The position numbers were made by a program, and so were the translations under genes. Of a stretch of 64,000 nucleotides of DNA, positions 51,792 through 59,278 are shown in pieces (the first letter of the stretch is position 1; every line of letters begins with the position of its first letter). The stretch is from Bacteroidales bacterium (lineage in GTDB: Bacteria > Bacteroidota > Bacteroidia > Bacteroidales > F082). Location of the stretch: contig JAKSNA010000009.1 of the NCBI GenBank assembly GCA_024400295.1, forward strand, positions 1 to 64,000, given 5' to 3'. The notes under the pieces were generated by a model. The model did no database searches. It saw only the letters and a list, made by a program, of their open reading frames with translations, and had not been told where the DNA came from.

Positions 51792-53267
51792 TTATTTGAC
51801 TAATACTTGCCTTTTGCTTACTGCAAACAGCGCAGTGAACGTTATCAAGCCATTGACAATCAATATCTCAAAACCGAATTGGTATCCGTTGAACAGCTGT
51901 TTTGAATAGATGTTCAGGAGATAACTCAAAATCGGTGAAATAATTGCGATGTAAGGAACCAACTTGTCGTTTGGGACACGGTTTTTGACGAAAAGACCAA
52001 ACGAGTACAAACCCAACAACGGGCCGTATGTGTAACCGGCTATTTCAAATACCTTGTCGATCAGCGACTGGTTATGGAATGGGCGGAAAGCAATGATAAC
52101 CAACAAATAAAGTATCGCGAATCCGATGTGTATATACTTTCTGAACTTTATTTTCTGCGATTCCGACAGATCATCTCTGCCATTGAAATTCAACAAATTA
52201 TAGCAAGTTGTCGTTGTCAATGCCGTCAGTGTTCCATCGGCTGATGAATACCCCGCCGCCACGAGGCCAAGGACAAAGACAACACTTGTGAATCTGCTGA
52301 ACGAGAACGCAATTGAAGGGAAAATCTTGTCGTTGACCACTACTCCACTTTCATTCACAGGCAGTTGATAACCAGTCTGTTGTGCGTAATAAATGAGCGA
52401 TGCACCAAGACATAGGAAAATCAAATTGACAAAAATGAACAGCAAACTTGACGTCATCACATTTTTCTGGGCGTCGCGCAACGTCTTGCATGTCAAGCTT
52501 TTCTGCATCATGTCCTGATCAAGTCCGGTCATGACAATGGTAATAAAGGCACCGCTGAGAATCTGTTTAAGCCAGAATTTGCTATGATTGGGATCTGTCT
52601 CAAAAACTTTGGTCAGTCCGCTGTCTGATGATGCGGCGAGCAAATCAGGGATTGACATATCGAGACTTTTCAATATGCAAACAACTGTTATTATTGCCGC
52701 AAGCAGCAGAAAAGTGGTTTGTAATGTATCGGTCCACACAACGGTCTTTATGCCGCCTTTGAATGTGTAAATCAAGATGAAAACGATGAAAACAACGGCT
52801 GGAATCCAGAATGGTATGCCCCACGCCTTGAATACAAATTCGTATAACACGAAGACAACCAGATACATACGAAGTGCTGAACCGAAAAGCCGCGAGATTA
52901 TGAAAAACAAAGCGCCGGTCTTCTCTGACTGCTTCCCGAAACGCATCTCAAGATATGTGTAAATTGATGTCAGGTTAAGCTTATAATACAATGGCAGAAG
53001 CAGAAACGCAATTACCGCATAACCAATGATATAGCCGAACACGATGCCCAGATATGTGAATTGGCTTGAATAGACATTGCCCGGTACCGACATGAATGTG
53101 ACACCAGACAGTGAGGCGCCAATCATCCCGTATGCGACCACAAACCACGGCGACTTCTTGTTGCCGGTAAAGAAAGTTTCGTTGTCTGATTTACGCGAAG
53201 TCAAATGTGCAATAAATAAGATCAAAATCGTGTAAATTACAAATACTGAAATAATTAGTGTTGACAT
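51792..53267 (-). CDS. sodium:solute symporter family transporter
   Basis: A 491-residue inner-membrane protein with about 13 helices. FFTGNKKSPWFVVAYGMIGASLSGVTF is the SSS-family region for sodium binding, and GYSSADGTLTALTTTT in the second half is the other. Substrate unknown. The gene is 8 bases after gmhB. A different SSS protein is encoded at 14578-16080. Confidence 0.88.
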   Translation of the reverse strand: MSTLIISVFVIYTILILFIAHLTSRKSDNETFFTGNKKSPWFVVAYGMIGASLSGVTFMSVPGNVYSSQFTYLGIVFGYIIGYAVIAFLLLPLYYKLNLTSIYTYLEMRFGKQSEKTGALFFIISRLFGSALRMYLVVFVLYEFVFKAWGIPFWIPAVVFIVFILIYTFKGGIKTVVWTDTLQTTFLLLAAIITVVCILKSLDMSIPDLLAASSDSGLTKVFETDPNHSKFWLKQILSGAFITIVMTGLDQDMMQKSLTCKTLRDAQKNVMTSSLLFIFVNLIFLCLGASLIYYAQQTGYQLPVNESGVVVNDKIFPSIAFSFSRFTSVVFVLGLVAAGYSSADGTLTALTTTTCYNLLNFNGRDDLSESQKIKFRKYIHIGFAILYLLVIIAFRPFHNQSLIDKVFEIAGYTYGPLLGLYSFGLFVKNRVPNDKLVPYIAIISPILSYLLNIYSKQLFNGYQFGFEILIVNGLITFTALFAVSKRQVLVK

Positions 53268-53275
53268 ATTGAGTG

Positions 53276-53815
53276 TTATTTTAATGTGTTAGCGAATTGA
53301 ATCAGCGAGTCGAACCTGTCGTCAGCGACGGATTTTGTCACTTCATTACCTATTAATATAGTGTGCATACCAGTGTTATGACCAAACTCAATGTCAGAAT
53401 TTGAGTCGCCAATCATTATTGATTTCTTGAAATCTATTGCCGGAAAAACTTCCTTGGCCATATATGCCATCTTGGGGCTTGGCTTTCTGAAGTTGTCAGG
53501 TTCAGTCTTCAGCTGCGGACAAACATAAATGGCATCAACCCTACCCTTTTGATTTTCAATCATTTTTTTCATGAAATCATGAATGGAATCAACAGTTTCA
53601 AGTGTCATCAGCCCCTTGCCGACACCTTGTTGATTTGTCACAACAATGATTTTATCAAATCTCCCGGCAAATATTTCAAAGGCATCCAAAACACCCGGAA
53701 GAAACCGAAACTCATTGATATTCTTGACATAATCGTCAATGAGGCGGACGTTTATCACACCGTCACGGTCAAGGAACAATGTCCAGCTGTTGTCGATTAG
53801 TTCTTTCCAGTCCAT
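53276..53815 (-). CDS. gmhB: GmhB-like HAD phosphatase
   Basis: A 179-residue HAD-IIIA phosphatase that in the ADP-heptose route removes the C7 phosphate from heptose-1,7-bisphosphate. Motifs: FLDRDGVIN (nucleophile), VVTNQQGVGKG, the lysine in FRKPSPKM, and IMIGDSNSDI. The usual zinc-binding Cys cluster is not obvious beyond YVCPQ, so a histidinol-phosphatase-like or other sugar-phosphate role cannot be excluded. ATG 53815 overlaps the gmhA stop (TAATG), supporting coupled expression with gmhA. Confidence 0.82.
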   Translation of the reverse strand: MDWKELIDNSWTLFLDRDGVINVRLIDDYVKNINEFRFLPGVLDAFEIFAGRFDKIIVVTNQQGVGKGLMTLETVDSIHDFMKKMIENQKGRVDAIYVCPQLKTEPDNFRKPSPKMAYMAKEVFPAIDFKKSIMIGDSNSDIEFGHNTGMHTILIGNEVTKSVADDRFDSLIQFANTLK

Positions 53816-54390
53816 TATCTCGGAAATATTGAAGATTCTATTATTTCGCAGACGATATGACCGATCATAATATGTGCCTCTTGAATGCGAGGAGTGCAGT
53901 TGCTCGGAACGTTCAGCAACACATCGCATTGGCCGGCCATCATGCCGCCTGTCTCCCCTGTCATACCAATCACTTTGACTCCCAACGATTTAGCGACATC
54001 GATGGCATTCATTATGTTCGTTGAATTGCCCGATGTGCTGATTCCGATGAGGACATCGCCTTCTTTTGCCGAACATTGCAGCATTCTCGAGTATATCACA
54101 TCGAAAGAATAGTCGTTTGCAACGGCAGTGAGGTAGCTTGAATTAACGTGAAGTGCTTCTGCGTTGAGAGGCGGTCGGTCGTAATAGAACCTTCCGCTCA
54201 ATTCGGCGGCGAGGTGCTGGGCATCAGCCGCGCTGCCACCATTGCCGCAGAAATGAATTTTGCCGCCTGCCTTTAGCGACTCAATGCAAATGTCAGCTGC
54301 TCTCTGTATTCTGCCGATAAATTCTTTATCATTGATAATCAAGCTCTTTACATCTATCGAATCCTTGATAATCTGCTCAATGTTTACCAT
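53815..54390 (-). CDS. gmhA: phosphoheptose isomerase
   Basis: Converts sedoheptulose-7-phosphate to heptose-7-phosphate for lipopolysaccharide core or S-layer heptoses. The 191-residue SIS-domain protein has CGNGGSAADAQHLAAEL, SGRFYYDRPPLNAEALH, and STSGNSTN, the typical GmhA blocks. ATG 54390 is chosen; the longer frame crosses the promoter (54406-54413). First gene of the operon with gmhB. The kinase/adenylyltransferase (HldE) is not in the window. Confidence 0.92.
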   Translation of the reverse strand: MVNIEQIIKDSIDVKSLIINDKEFIGRIQRAADICIESLKAGGKIHFCGNGGSAADAQHLAAELSGRFYYDRPPLNAEALHVNSSYLTAVANDYSFDVIYSRMLQCSAKEGDVLIGISTSGNSTNIMNAIDVAKSLGVKVIGMTGETGGMMAGQCDVLLNVPSNCTPRIQEAHIMIGHIVCEIIESSIFPR

Positions 54391-54405
54391 TTTCAAAAAT
54401 TTTTG

Positions 54406-54413
54406 CAAAAATA
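54406..54413 (-). promoter_or_regulatory. -7 element for gmhA operon
   Basis: Minus-strand TATTTTTG followed by CAAAA, 16 bases before ATG 54390. Confidence 0.65.
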
Positions 54414-54484
54414 ATAAAATTTGCTGTTTTTTTCTCATAATTGAGAAAATTTCACGATTTTTGCAGCGTCAAAATCAATGCAAA

Positions 54485-54847
54485 ATGAAGGCATTATACA
54501 CGATTTTATTATTGGTGATATCCAATATTTTCATGACGTTTGCGTGGTATGGCAACATTAAGTTCGCAGACACCACAAAGAGTTGGCCTTTGATTCTTGT
54601 AATACTGAGCAGTTGGGGCGTAGCGTTGCTTGAGTACAGCTTTATGGTCCCTGCAAACAGAATCGGCCATGAAAACTTCGGCGGGCCGTTCTCACTCGTG
54701 CAACTCAAAGTAATTCAAGAGTTTATTAGCCTGACCGTTTTCATGATCATTACAATTAAAGTGTTTAAAATGGGCACTTTCAGTTGGAACCACATCATCG
54801 GTTTCGGACTGATGATATTGGCTGTTTATTTTATTTTCAAAAAATAA
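54485..54847 (+). CDS. DUF486/DMT family membrane protein
   Basis: A 120-residue protein with four hydrophobic helices. The sequence FMTFAWYGNIKF, the mid-protein SSWGVALLEYSFMVPANRIGH and C-terminal FGLMILAVYFIFK are typical of DUF486, a small-multidrug-resistance-sized branch of the drug/metabolite transporter superfamily. Function unknown. ATG 54485 is chosen because the upstream frame runs antisense through the divergent gmhA gene. Confidence 0.8.
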   Translation: MKALYTILLLVISNIFMTFAWYGNIKFADTTKSWPLILVILSSWGVALLEYSFMVPANRIGHENFGGPFSLVQLKVIQEFISLTVFMIITIKVFKMGTFSWNHIIGFGLMILAVYFIFKK

Positions 54848-54869
54848 GTCGGCACATCATTAAAAAAAT

Positions 54870-54877
54870 TATCTTTG
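54870..54877 (+). promoter_or_regulatory. -7 element for the acidic protein gene
   Basis: TATCTTTG followed by CGAAA, 36 bases before ATG 54913. Confidence 0.7.
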
Positions 54878-54912
54878 CGAAAATTTTTAATTGAAAATCT
54901 AAAAATACAAAT

Positions 54913-55320
54913 ATGAAATTTTACGATGTAGATGACATCTTCACCTCTGGAAAATATGAAGGTGAGACTTTGGCTGAAGTCTTCGAGAAAGACCCGAAGT
55001 ATATTAAATACTGCCAGGAGAATATTGATGAGTTTTATGTCGCTGCTGACGTCCTCAAGGACCTGAAGGCGATGTCGCGCGACAACAGGCTTCTGACTGC
55101 CAATCTTGACGAGATGAGCGACGATGAGCTTCAGGAGTTCATGAATGACATGAATGACATTGACGAATTCGACGAAAGCAAGCTCGAAGAGGATTTTGAC
55201 TGGGAAGAAGGTGAAAACATGTTTGCTGAAGACGAGGAAGACATTTTCGGAGAGGAAGAGTATTTCGATGAAGACGAGTTTGAAGAGCCTTTTGACGACC
55301 CATTCAACGACAATTTCTAA
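54913..55320 (+). CDS. acidic protein with exonuclease-X-C-like motif
   Basis: A 135-residue protein. Residues about 10-40 (FTSGKYEGETLAEVFEKDPK, then YIKYCQEN) match the F-x-x-GKYxGxxLxEVxxxDPxYIxW pattern of a short module found at the C-terminus of exonuclease X-type and some other DNA-processing enzymes. The rest, from about residue 85, is extremely acidic (DEEDIFGEEEYFDEDEFEEP). It may be a DNA-mimic-like or protein-binding factor; function is unknown. It is monocistronic. Confidence 0.7.
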   Translation: MKFYDVDDIFTSGKYEGETLAEVFEKDPKYIKYCQENIDEFYVAADVLKDLKAMSRDNRLLTANLDEMSDDELQEFMNDMNDIDEFDESKLEEDFDWEEGENMFAEDEEDIFGEEEYFDEDEFEEPFDDPFNDNF

Positions 55321-55342
55321 AACAAACTTGAGGTAAATGATT

Positions 55343-55387
55343 CGGGAAGCTTGATTGCGTCTTTCAAACGAGCTTCCCGATTTTTAT
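55343..55387 (+). terminator. terminator of the acidic protein gene
   Basis: CGGGAAGCT pairs with AGCTTCCCG (55343-55351 with 55371-55379), followed by ATTTTTATT. Confidence 0.88.
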
Positions 55388-55408
55388 TATAACATTTTGA
55401 ATATCAAC

Positions 55409-56344
55409 TTACAACCTCTCGGCAATACCATAGACTTTTTGCTTGCCGGATGTCGATTGAATCAATTCAGCGAGAAAACCAGTGAGGAACAGCTGCACGC
55501 CGACAATGATGAATATCAATGCAAAATAGAACAAAGGGCGGTTTGTCATGCCGTAAGCTCCGAATGCGAATTTCTTGACAGTGAGAACGATGCCAATGAC
55601 AAAACCGATCAAGAACATCAAGGTGCCGAGTCCGCCGAAGAGATGCATCGGGCGCTTCCCGAATTTCGATATGAAAGTGATGGTCAGCAAGTCAAGGTAA
55701 CCTCTTAAGAATCTGCTCATCCCAAATTTCGATGTGCCGAATTTCCTCTTCTGATGATGAACGACTTTCTCTCCGATATGACCGAATCCGGCGGCTTTTG
55801 CAATGACGGGGATGTAACGATGCATCTCGCCGTAAATCTCAATGTTTTTCACCACCTCATTGCGATATGCTTTCAGTCCGCAGTTGAAGTCGTGCAGCTT
55901 GATGCCTGTCATCTTTCTTGTTGACCAATTATAGAATTTTGATGGAATGTTCTTTGCAAGTTTTGAATCGTAACGCACTTTCTTCCAACCACTTACAATG
56001 TCATAACCGTCTTCAGCAATCATCTTGTAAAGACTTGGAATCTCGTCAGGGCTGTCCTGTAAATCAGCGTCCATTGTGATGACGACATCGCCTTGAACTA
56101 TTTTGAAACCTTCGTTAAGTGCTGCCGACTTCCCATAATTACGTCTGAAGCGTATTCCTCTGACATTCTGATTGTTGGATTTCAATTTCTGAATGCAATT
56201 CCATGAACCGTCGGTGCTGCCGTCATCTACAAAAACGATCTCGTAGGTGAAATTATTCTCATTCATGACTCGTCTGATCCACGATTCGAGTTCAGGCAAC
56301 GACTCTTCTTCATTCAATAAAGGAACAATTACGGATATATTCAT
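55409..56344 (-). CDS. GT2 polyprenyl-phosphate glycosyltransferase
   Basis: A 311-residue GT-A enzyme of the DPM1/GtrB type that moves a sugar from NDP-sugar to a polyprenyl phosphate at the inner membrane. VIVPLLNEEESL at the start, VFVDDGSTDGSW, and the metal-binding TMDADLQDSPDE are intact. Two C-terminal transmembrane helices (about 232-255 and 268-292) anchor it. It follows the DUF4199 gene by 5 bases. Confidence 0.9.
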   Translation of the reverse strand: MNISVIVPLLNEEESLPELESWIRRVMNENNFTYEIVFVDDGSTDGSWNCIQKLKSNNQNVRGIRFRRNYGKSAALNEGFKIVQGDVVITMDADLQDSPDEIPSLYKMIAEDGYDIVSGWKKVRYDSKLAKNIPSKFYNWSTRKMTGIKLHDFNCGLKAYRNEVVKNIEIYGEMHRYIPVIAKAAGFGHIGEKVVHHQKRKFGTSKFGMSRFLRGYLDLLTITFISKFGKRPMHLFGGLGTLMFLIGFVIGIVLTVKKFAFGAYGMTNRPLFYFALIFIIVGVQLFLTGFLAELIQSTSGKQKVYGIAERL

Positions 56345-56349
56345 TTCAA

Positions 56350-56814
56350 TTATTTTTTGCGTGCAAAAATAGCAATTATCAGTGAATAAAACAGTGAAAG
56401 CATCAGATTTATTATGAGGAATGACAACGAAATTGCCTGTGGCGACATGAAATCCTTCAGACGTTCACCATTGTTGTATATTCCCATTCTACTTTCTATT
56501 CCAAAACACGTGAGGACTGCGAAAATCACGCCGCTGAACAATATTGAACCACAAATTCCAGTGCCGAGACTCAATAAAAAAGCCTGTTTATACGGGAACA
56601 CAGAAATCAAAAACTTCCATTTGAAGAAAGCCAAAGTCAGGCTAAGCCAAACAAACGGAAACAGATAAATTATCGAGAACAAATAAGACGACTCCACATA
56701 CATTCTGTCGTACATCAACATGTAAAATGCTGACAGAACAAGACTTAGCAGCATTCCCGAAATCAATGCTGTAAGCCAATATTGCCTTTTTGTGTATGTG
56801 GGGTTGATGTTCAT
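56350..56814 (-). CDS. DUF4199-like four-helix membrane protein
   Basis: A 154-residue protein with four hydrophobic segments (about 13-35, 42-64, 75-103, 128-150). Size, topology and position directly before a GT2 gene are those of DUF4199 proteins in Bacteroidota; I cannot confirm by profile. Function unknown. Only 12 bases separate its start from the SRP RNA 3' end, so its own promoter does not fit there. Confidence 0.6.
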   Translation of the reverse strand: MNINPTYTKRQYWLTALISGMLLSLVLSAFYMLMYDRMYVESSYLFSIIYLFPFVWLSLTLAFFKWKFLISVFPYKQAFLLSLGTGICGSILFSGVIFAVLTCFGIESRMGIYNNGERLKDFMSPQAISLSFLIINLMLSLFYSLIIAIFARKK

Positions 56815-56826
56815 AACATGAAAAAA

Positions 56827-56922
56827 GGGTAAGCTACTTACATCGCACCGCTCGACCGCCTACCCTTGCTGCCTTCCGGCCCTGGGGGAGTTTGGCAGGA
56901 GCTGGTCGTATAAGACTTACCC
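56827..56922 (-). ncRNA. ffs: signal recognition particle RNA (small bacterial type)
   Basis: On the minus strand the RNA contains GGGCCGGAAGGCAGCA, the universal SRP domain IV apical loop and its symmetric and asymmetric loops. The ends GGGTAAG (56922-56916) and CTTACCC (56833-56827) pair, and TTTTTT (56826-56821) follows as terminator. The promoter TACTTTTG is at 56934-56927, five bases before the 5' end. Length about 96 nt, typical of the 4.5S-like class. It binds Ffh for co-translational targeting. Confidence 0.95.
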
Positions 56923-56926
56923 GATG

Positions 56927-56934
56927 CAAAAGTA
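56927..56934 (-). promoter_or_regulatory. -7 element for SRP RNA
   Basis: Minus-strand TACTTTTG immediately upstream of the predicted SRP RNA 5' end. Confidence 0.8.
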
Positions 56935-57029
56935 CAACATTTTTTAATACGAGCAAGCATTTTGAATAAATTTTTTTCATGGCAAATTTTGTGTCGTGCC
57001 GTTCGGGATATGAGTTCTTGCAACAATCA

Positions 57030-57920
57030 TCAAATCTCTTCAACAACATCATTTTCCTCTTCGTAGTAGTAAGAGTAGTCGATGCCTTTCATGAAAATCT
57101 GGCGGTCGTCGATCTTGTCGGTCAAGGCGTTTTTGATAAGCCGATTTATTTGCGTCGTATTTGTATGACTTACAATCATTGCATTCAAGTATTCCTGTTT
57201 GTCAATTTTGCTCCAATCGACACACTTTTTCAGACGTTTGCGCAGAATCAAATCAAGCCAGATACGCGTGCTACGTCCGTTTCCTTCCATAAATGGATGG
57301 CATACGTTCATTTCCACATATTTGTCGATAATCTCGTCGATATTATTTTCAGGCATTCGCTCAACATGCTTTAAAGCGTTATCGAGATACTGCGCCAAAC
57401 AAAAAGTAAAACCACCCTTTGAAATGGTCTTGTTGCGAATTTTCCCTGCGAAATCGTACAATCCACCGAAGATAAATCCGTGTATTTGCTGCAATGATTT
57501 TACCGTACCGACATCATTCGGCGAAACTAAATTTGACTCCCAAAACGTATAAGCCTTCTTTTTACTTCTGCCATCAATTGTATTGTCACTATAAGTGAAC
57601 CAATCCAAAAAAGTAATGGCATTTTTGCTTGGAATTAATTTTGCAAGTTCCTCAACGTCAGACTGTTTAATACAATCCATGTTATATCTTTTGCCATCCG
57701 AAGCTTCAAATTTCAGTTGACTACAATTTGTAGCCAACTCAAAACCTTGTTTTTTCAAACGGGTTTTTAGCACACTCCAGTATTTTCGCGCATTTTCACT
57801 TTTTGTAATTGCAGCGACGATGTCTGTCACAACATACCACCACTGTTGATTGTCGTTATCCCATTGAGCACGAACCATTTGGTCCTCAAAAAAACGTATA
57901 GAAATCTTGTCGGCACTCAT
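57030..57920 (-). CDS. BRO-N domain fused to Fic domain
   Basis: A 296-residue protein. Residues about 5-115 (IRFFEDQMVRAQWDNDNQQW, YVVTDIVAAITKSENARKYW, LKTRLKKQGFEL, then IPSKNAITFLDWF) resemble the N-terminal domain of Bacteroidota BRO-family phage antirepressors, a putative DNA-binding module. Residues about 130-280 form a Fic domain with an intact active site HPFMEGNGRSTRIW. The usual BRO C-terminal half is replaced by Fic. No [S/T]xxxE[G/N] inhibitory motif is clear, and no small antitoxin gene lies next to it. It has its own promoter (57943-57950). Possible roles are regulation, defence or toxin; none is shown. Confidence 0.82.
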   Translation of the reverse strand: MSADKISIRFFEDQMVRAQWDNDNQQWWYVVTDIVAAITKSENARKYWSVLKTRLKKQGFELATNCSQLKFEASDGKRYNMDCIKQSDVEELAKLIPSKNAITFLDWFTYSDNTIDGRSKKKAYTFWESNLVSPNDVGTVKSLQQIHGFIFGGLYDFAGKIRNKTISKGGFTFCLAQYLDNALKHVERMPENNIDEIIDKYVEMNVCHPFMEGNGRSTRIWLDLILRKRLKKCVDWSKIDKQEYLNAMIVSHTNTTQINRLIKNALTDKIDDRQIFMKGIDYSYYYEEENDVVEEI

Positions 57921-57942
57921 GATTTGTCAAATTTTCAAGGTG

Positions 57943-57950
57943 CAAAGATA
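57943..57950 (-). promoter_or_regulatory. -7 element for BRO-N/Fic gene
   Basis: Minus-strand TATCTTTG followed by CACCTTG, 23 bases before ATG 57920. Confidence 0.7.
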
Positions 57951-57999
57951 AGTGATTTTCAGCGTTTCCGCAAGTATTTTCAGAGACTTTTTTCGAGTT

Positions 58000-59160
58000 T
58001 CAGAACGCCGCCTTCATCCTCGACATCGCCTTTTCGACAACGCTTCTCGGACAGGCGAGATTCATCCGCAGACACTGCTCGCCTTCCCTGCCGAACTCTT
58101 TCCCGTTGTTCAGGCCAAGACCGGCTTCGAAAATCATTTTGTGGTTAAGTGCCTTGTTATCAAGTCCGTAAGCCGAGAAATCGAGCCAAAGCATATATGT
58201 TGCCTCCGCTTTGTGAACTTTCACCTTAGGCAATTCACGATGTAAATAATCAACCACATAATCGATGTTACCTTTTATATATTGAAGCAATTGCTGGAGC
58301 CACTCCTCCCCTTTTTCCATCGCTGCCTTTGTCGCAATCTTGCCGAAGATATTTCCGAGGTCAATCTCTGTATTATGCACATAATCAACAAATTGCTTGC
58401 GTAAATTTTCGTTTGGCACTATGATTGATGAAGTCGTCATTCCTGCGATGTTGAACGTCTTGCTCGCCGCATGGGCCGTGATGCTGTGCTGCGCGAACTC
58501 ATCGCATATAGAGGCAAACGGCGTGTGTTTGAATCCTGGAAGCACAAGGTCGCAATGAATCTCATCGGAGAAAACGAGCACATTGTTTTTCATGCAAATC
58601 TCGCCGAGTCTCTGAAGCTCCTCGCGCCGCCAACTTCTTCCGACCGGGTTATGTGGATTGCTGAGAATCAACATCTTGGCTGTTTTAGCCTGTTTTTCAA
58701 GAAGTTCGTAATCCATCACGAAGCCGTTTTCGGTCTCAATGAGCGGATTGAGGACGAGCTTTCTGCCGTGACTTTCGACCGCATGGAAAAACGGCGGATA
58801 GACCGGCGGCTGGATAATCACCTCGTCATTTTCTTTTGTCAGCCCCATCACTGCCATGTTGAAGGCGCATACCACGCCCGGCGTGTAAGAGATCCACTCT
58901 TTCTTCACGTCCCATCCGTGACGGCGGTGAATCCAGTCCGCAACGGCCTGATAATAAGAGTCTTCGCGGAAAGTATAGCCGTAAACATCACCTTTCGCGC
59001 GTTCAATGACGGCCTCGCGGATGAAGTCGGGGGTGCGGAAATCCATGTCGGCGACCCACATGGGAATAACATCAGGGTTTCCAAAGACATTGTTTCTTAA
59101 ATCATATTTAACACATTGAGTGTCAATGCGATTTATCAATTCATCAAAGTTATACTTCAT
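58000..59160 (-). CDS. MalY/PatB-family C-S lyase or aminotransferase
   Basis: A 386-residue fold-type I PLP enzyme. PMWVADMDFRTPDFI near the N-terminus, SNPHNPVGRSWRREEL, FSDEIHCDLV, and the PLP lysine in ASKTFNIAGM are characteristic of the MalY/PatB group, which cleaves cystathionine or cysteine to thiols, ammonia and pyruvate. Regulatory functions known for E. coli MalY cannot be inferred. It diverges from the TonB-receptor gene across 118 bases. Confidence 0.9.
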   Translation of the reverse strand: MKYNFDELINRIDTQCVKYDLRNNVFGNPDVIPMWVADMDFRTPDFIREAVIERAKGDVYGYTFREDSYYQAVADWIHRRHGWDVKKEWISYTPGVVCAFNMAVMGLTKENDEVIIQPPVYPPFFHAVESHGRKLVLNPLIETENGFVMDYELLEKQAKTAKMLILSNPHNPVGRSWRREELQRLGEICMKNNVLVFSDEIHCDLVLPGFKHTPFASICDEFAQHSITAHAASKTFNIAGMTTSSIIVPNENLRKQFVDYVHNTEIDLGNIFGKIATKAAMEKGEEWLQQLLQYIKGNIDYVVDYLHRELPKVKVHKAEATYMLWLDFSAYGLDNKALNHKMIFEAGLGLNNGKEFGREGEQCLRMNLACPRSVVEKAMSRMKAAF

Positions 59161-59251
59161 AGTTCCAAAGTTTGTAATGATATAAAAAATTGCAACTGCA
59201 AAAATGAGATTTTTTTCAAAACAGAAACTATTCTTTCAAAAAAAAATTATG

Positions 59252-59259
59252 TAATTTTG
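59252..59259 (+). promoter_or_regulatory. -7 element for TonB receptor operon
   Basis: TAATTTTG followed by CGAG, 19 bases before ATG 59279. Confidence 0.65.
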
Positions 59260-59278
59260 CGAGTTATTTTGAAAAAAA

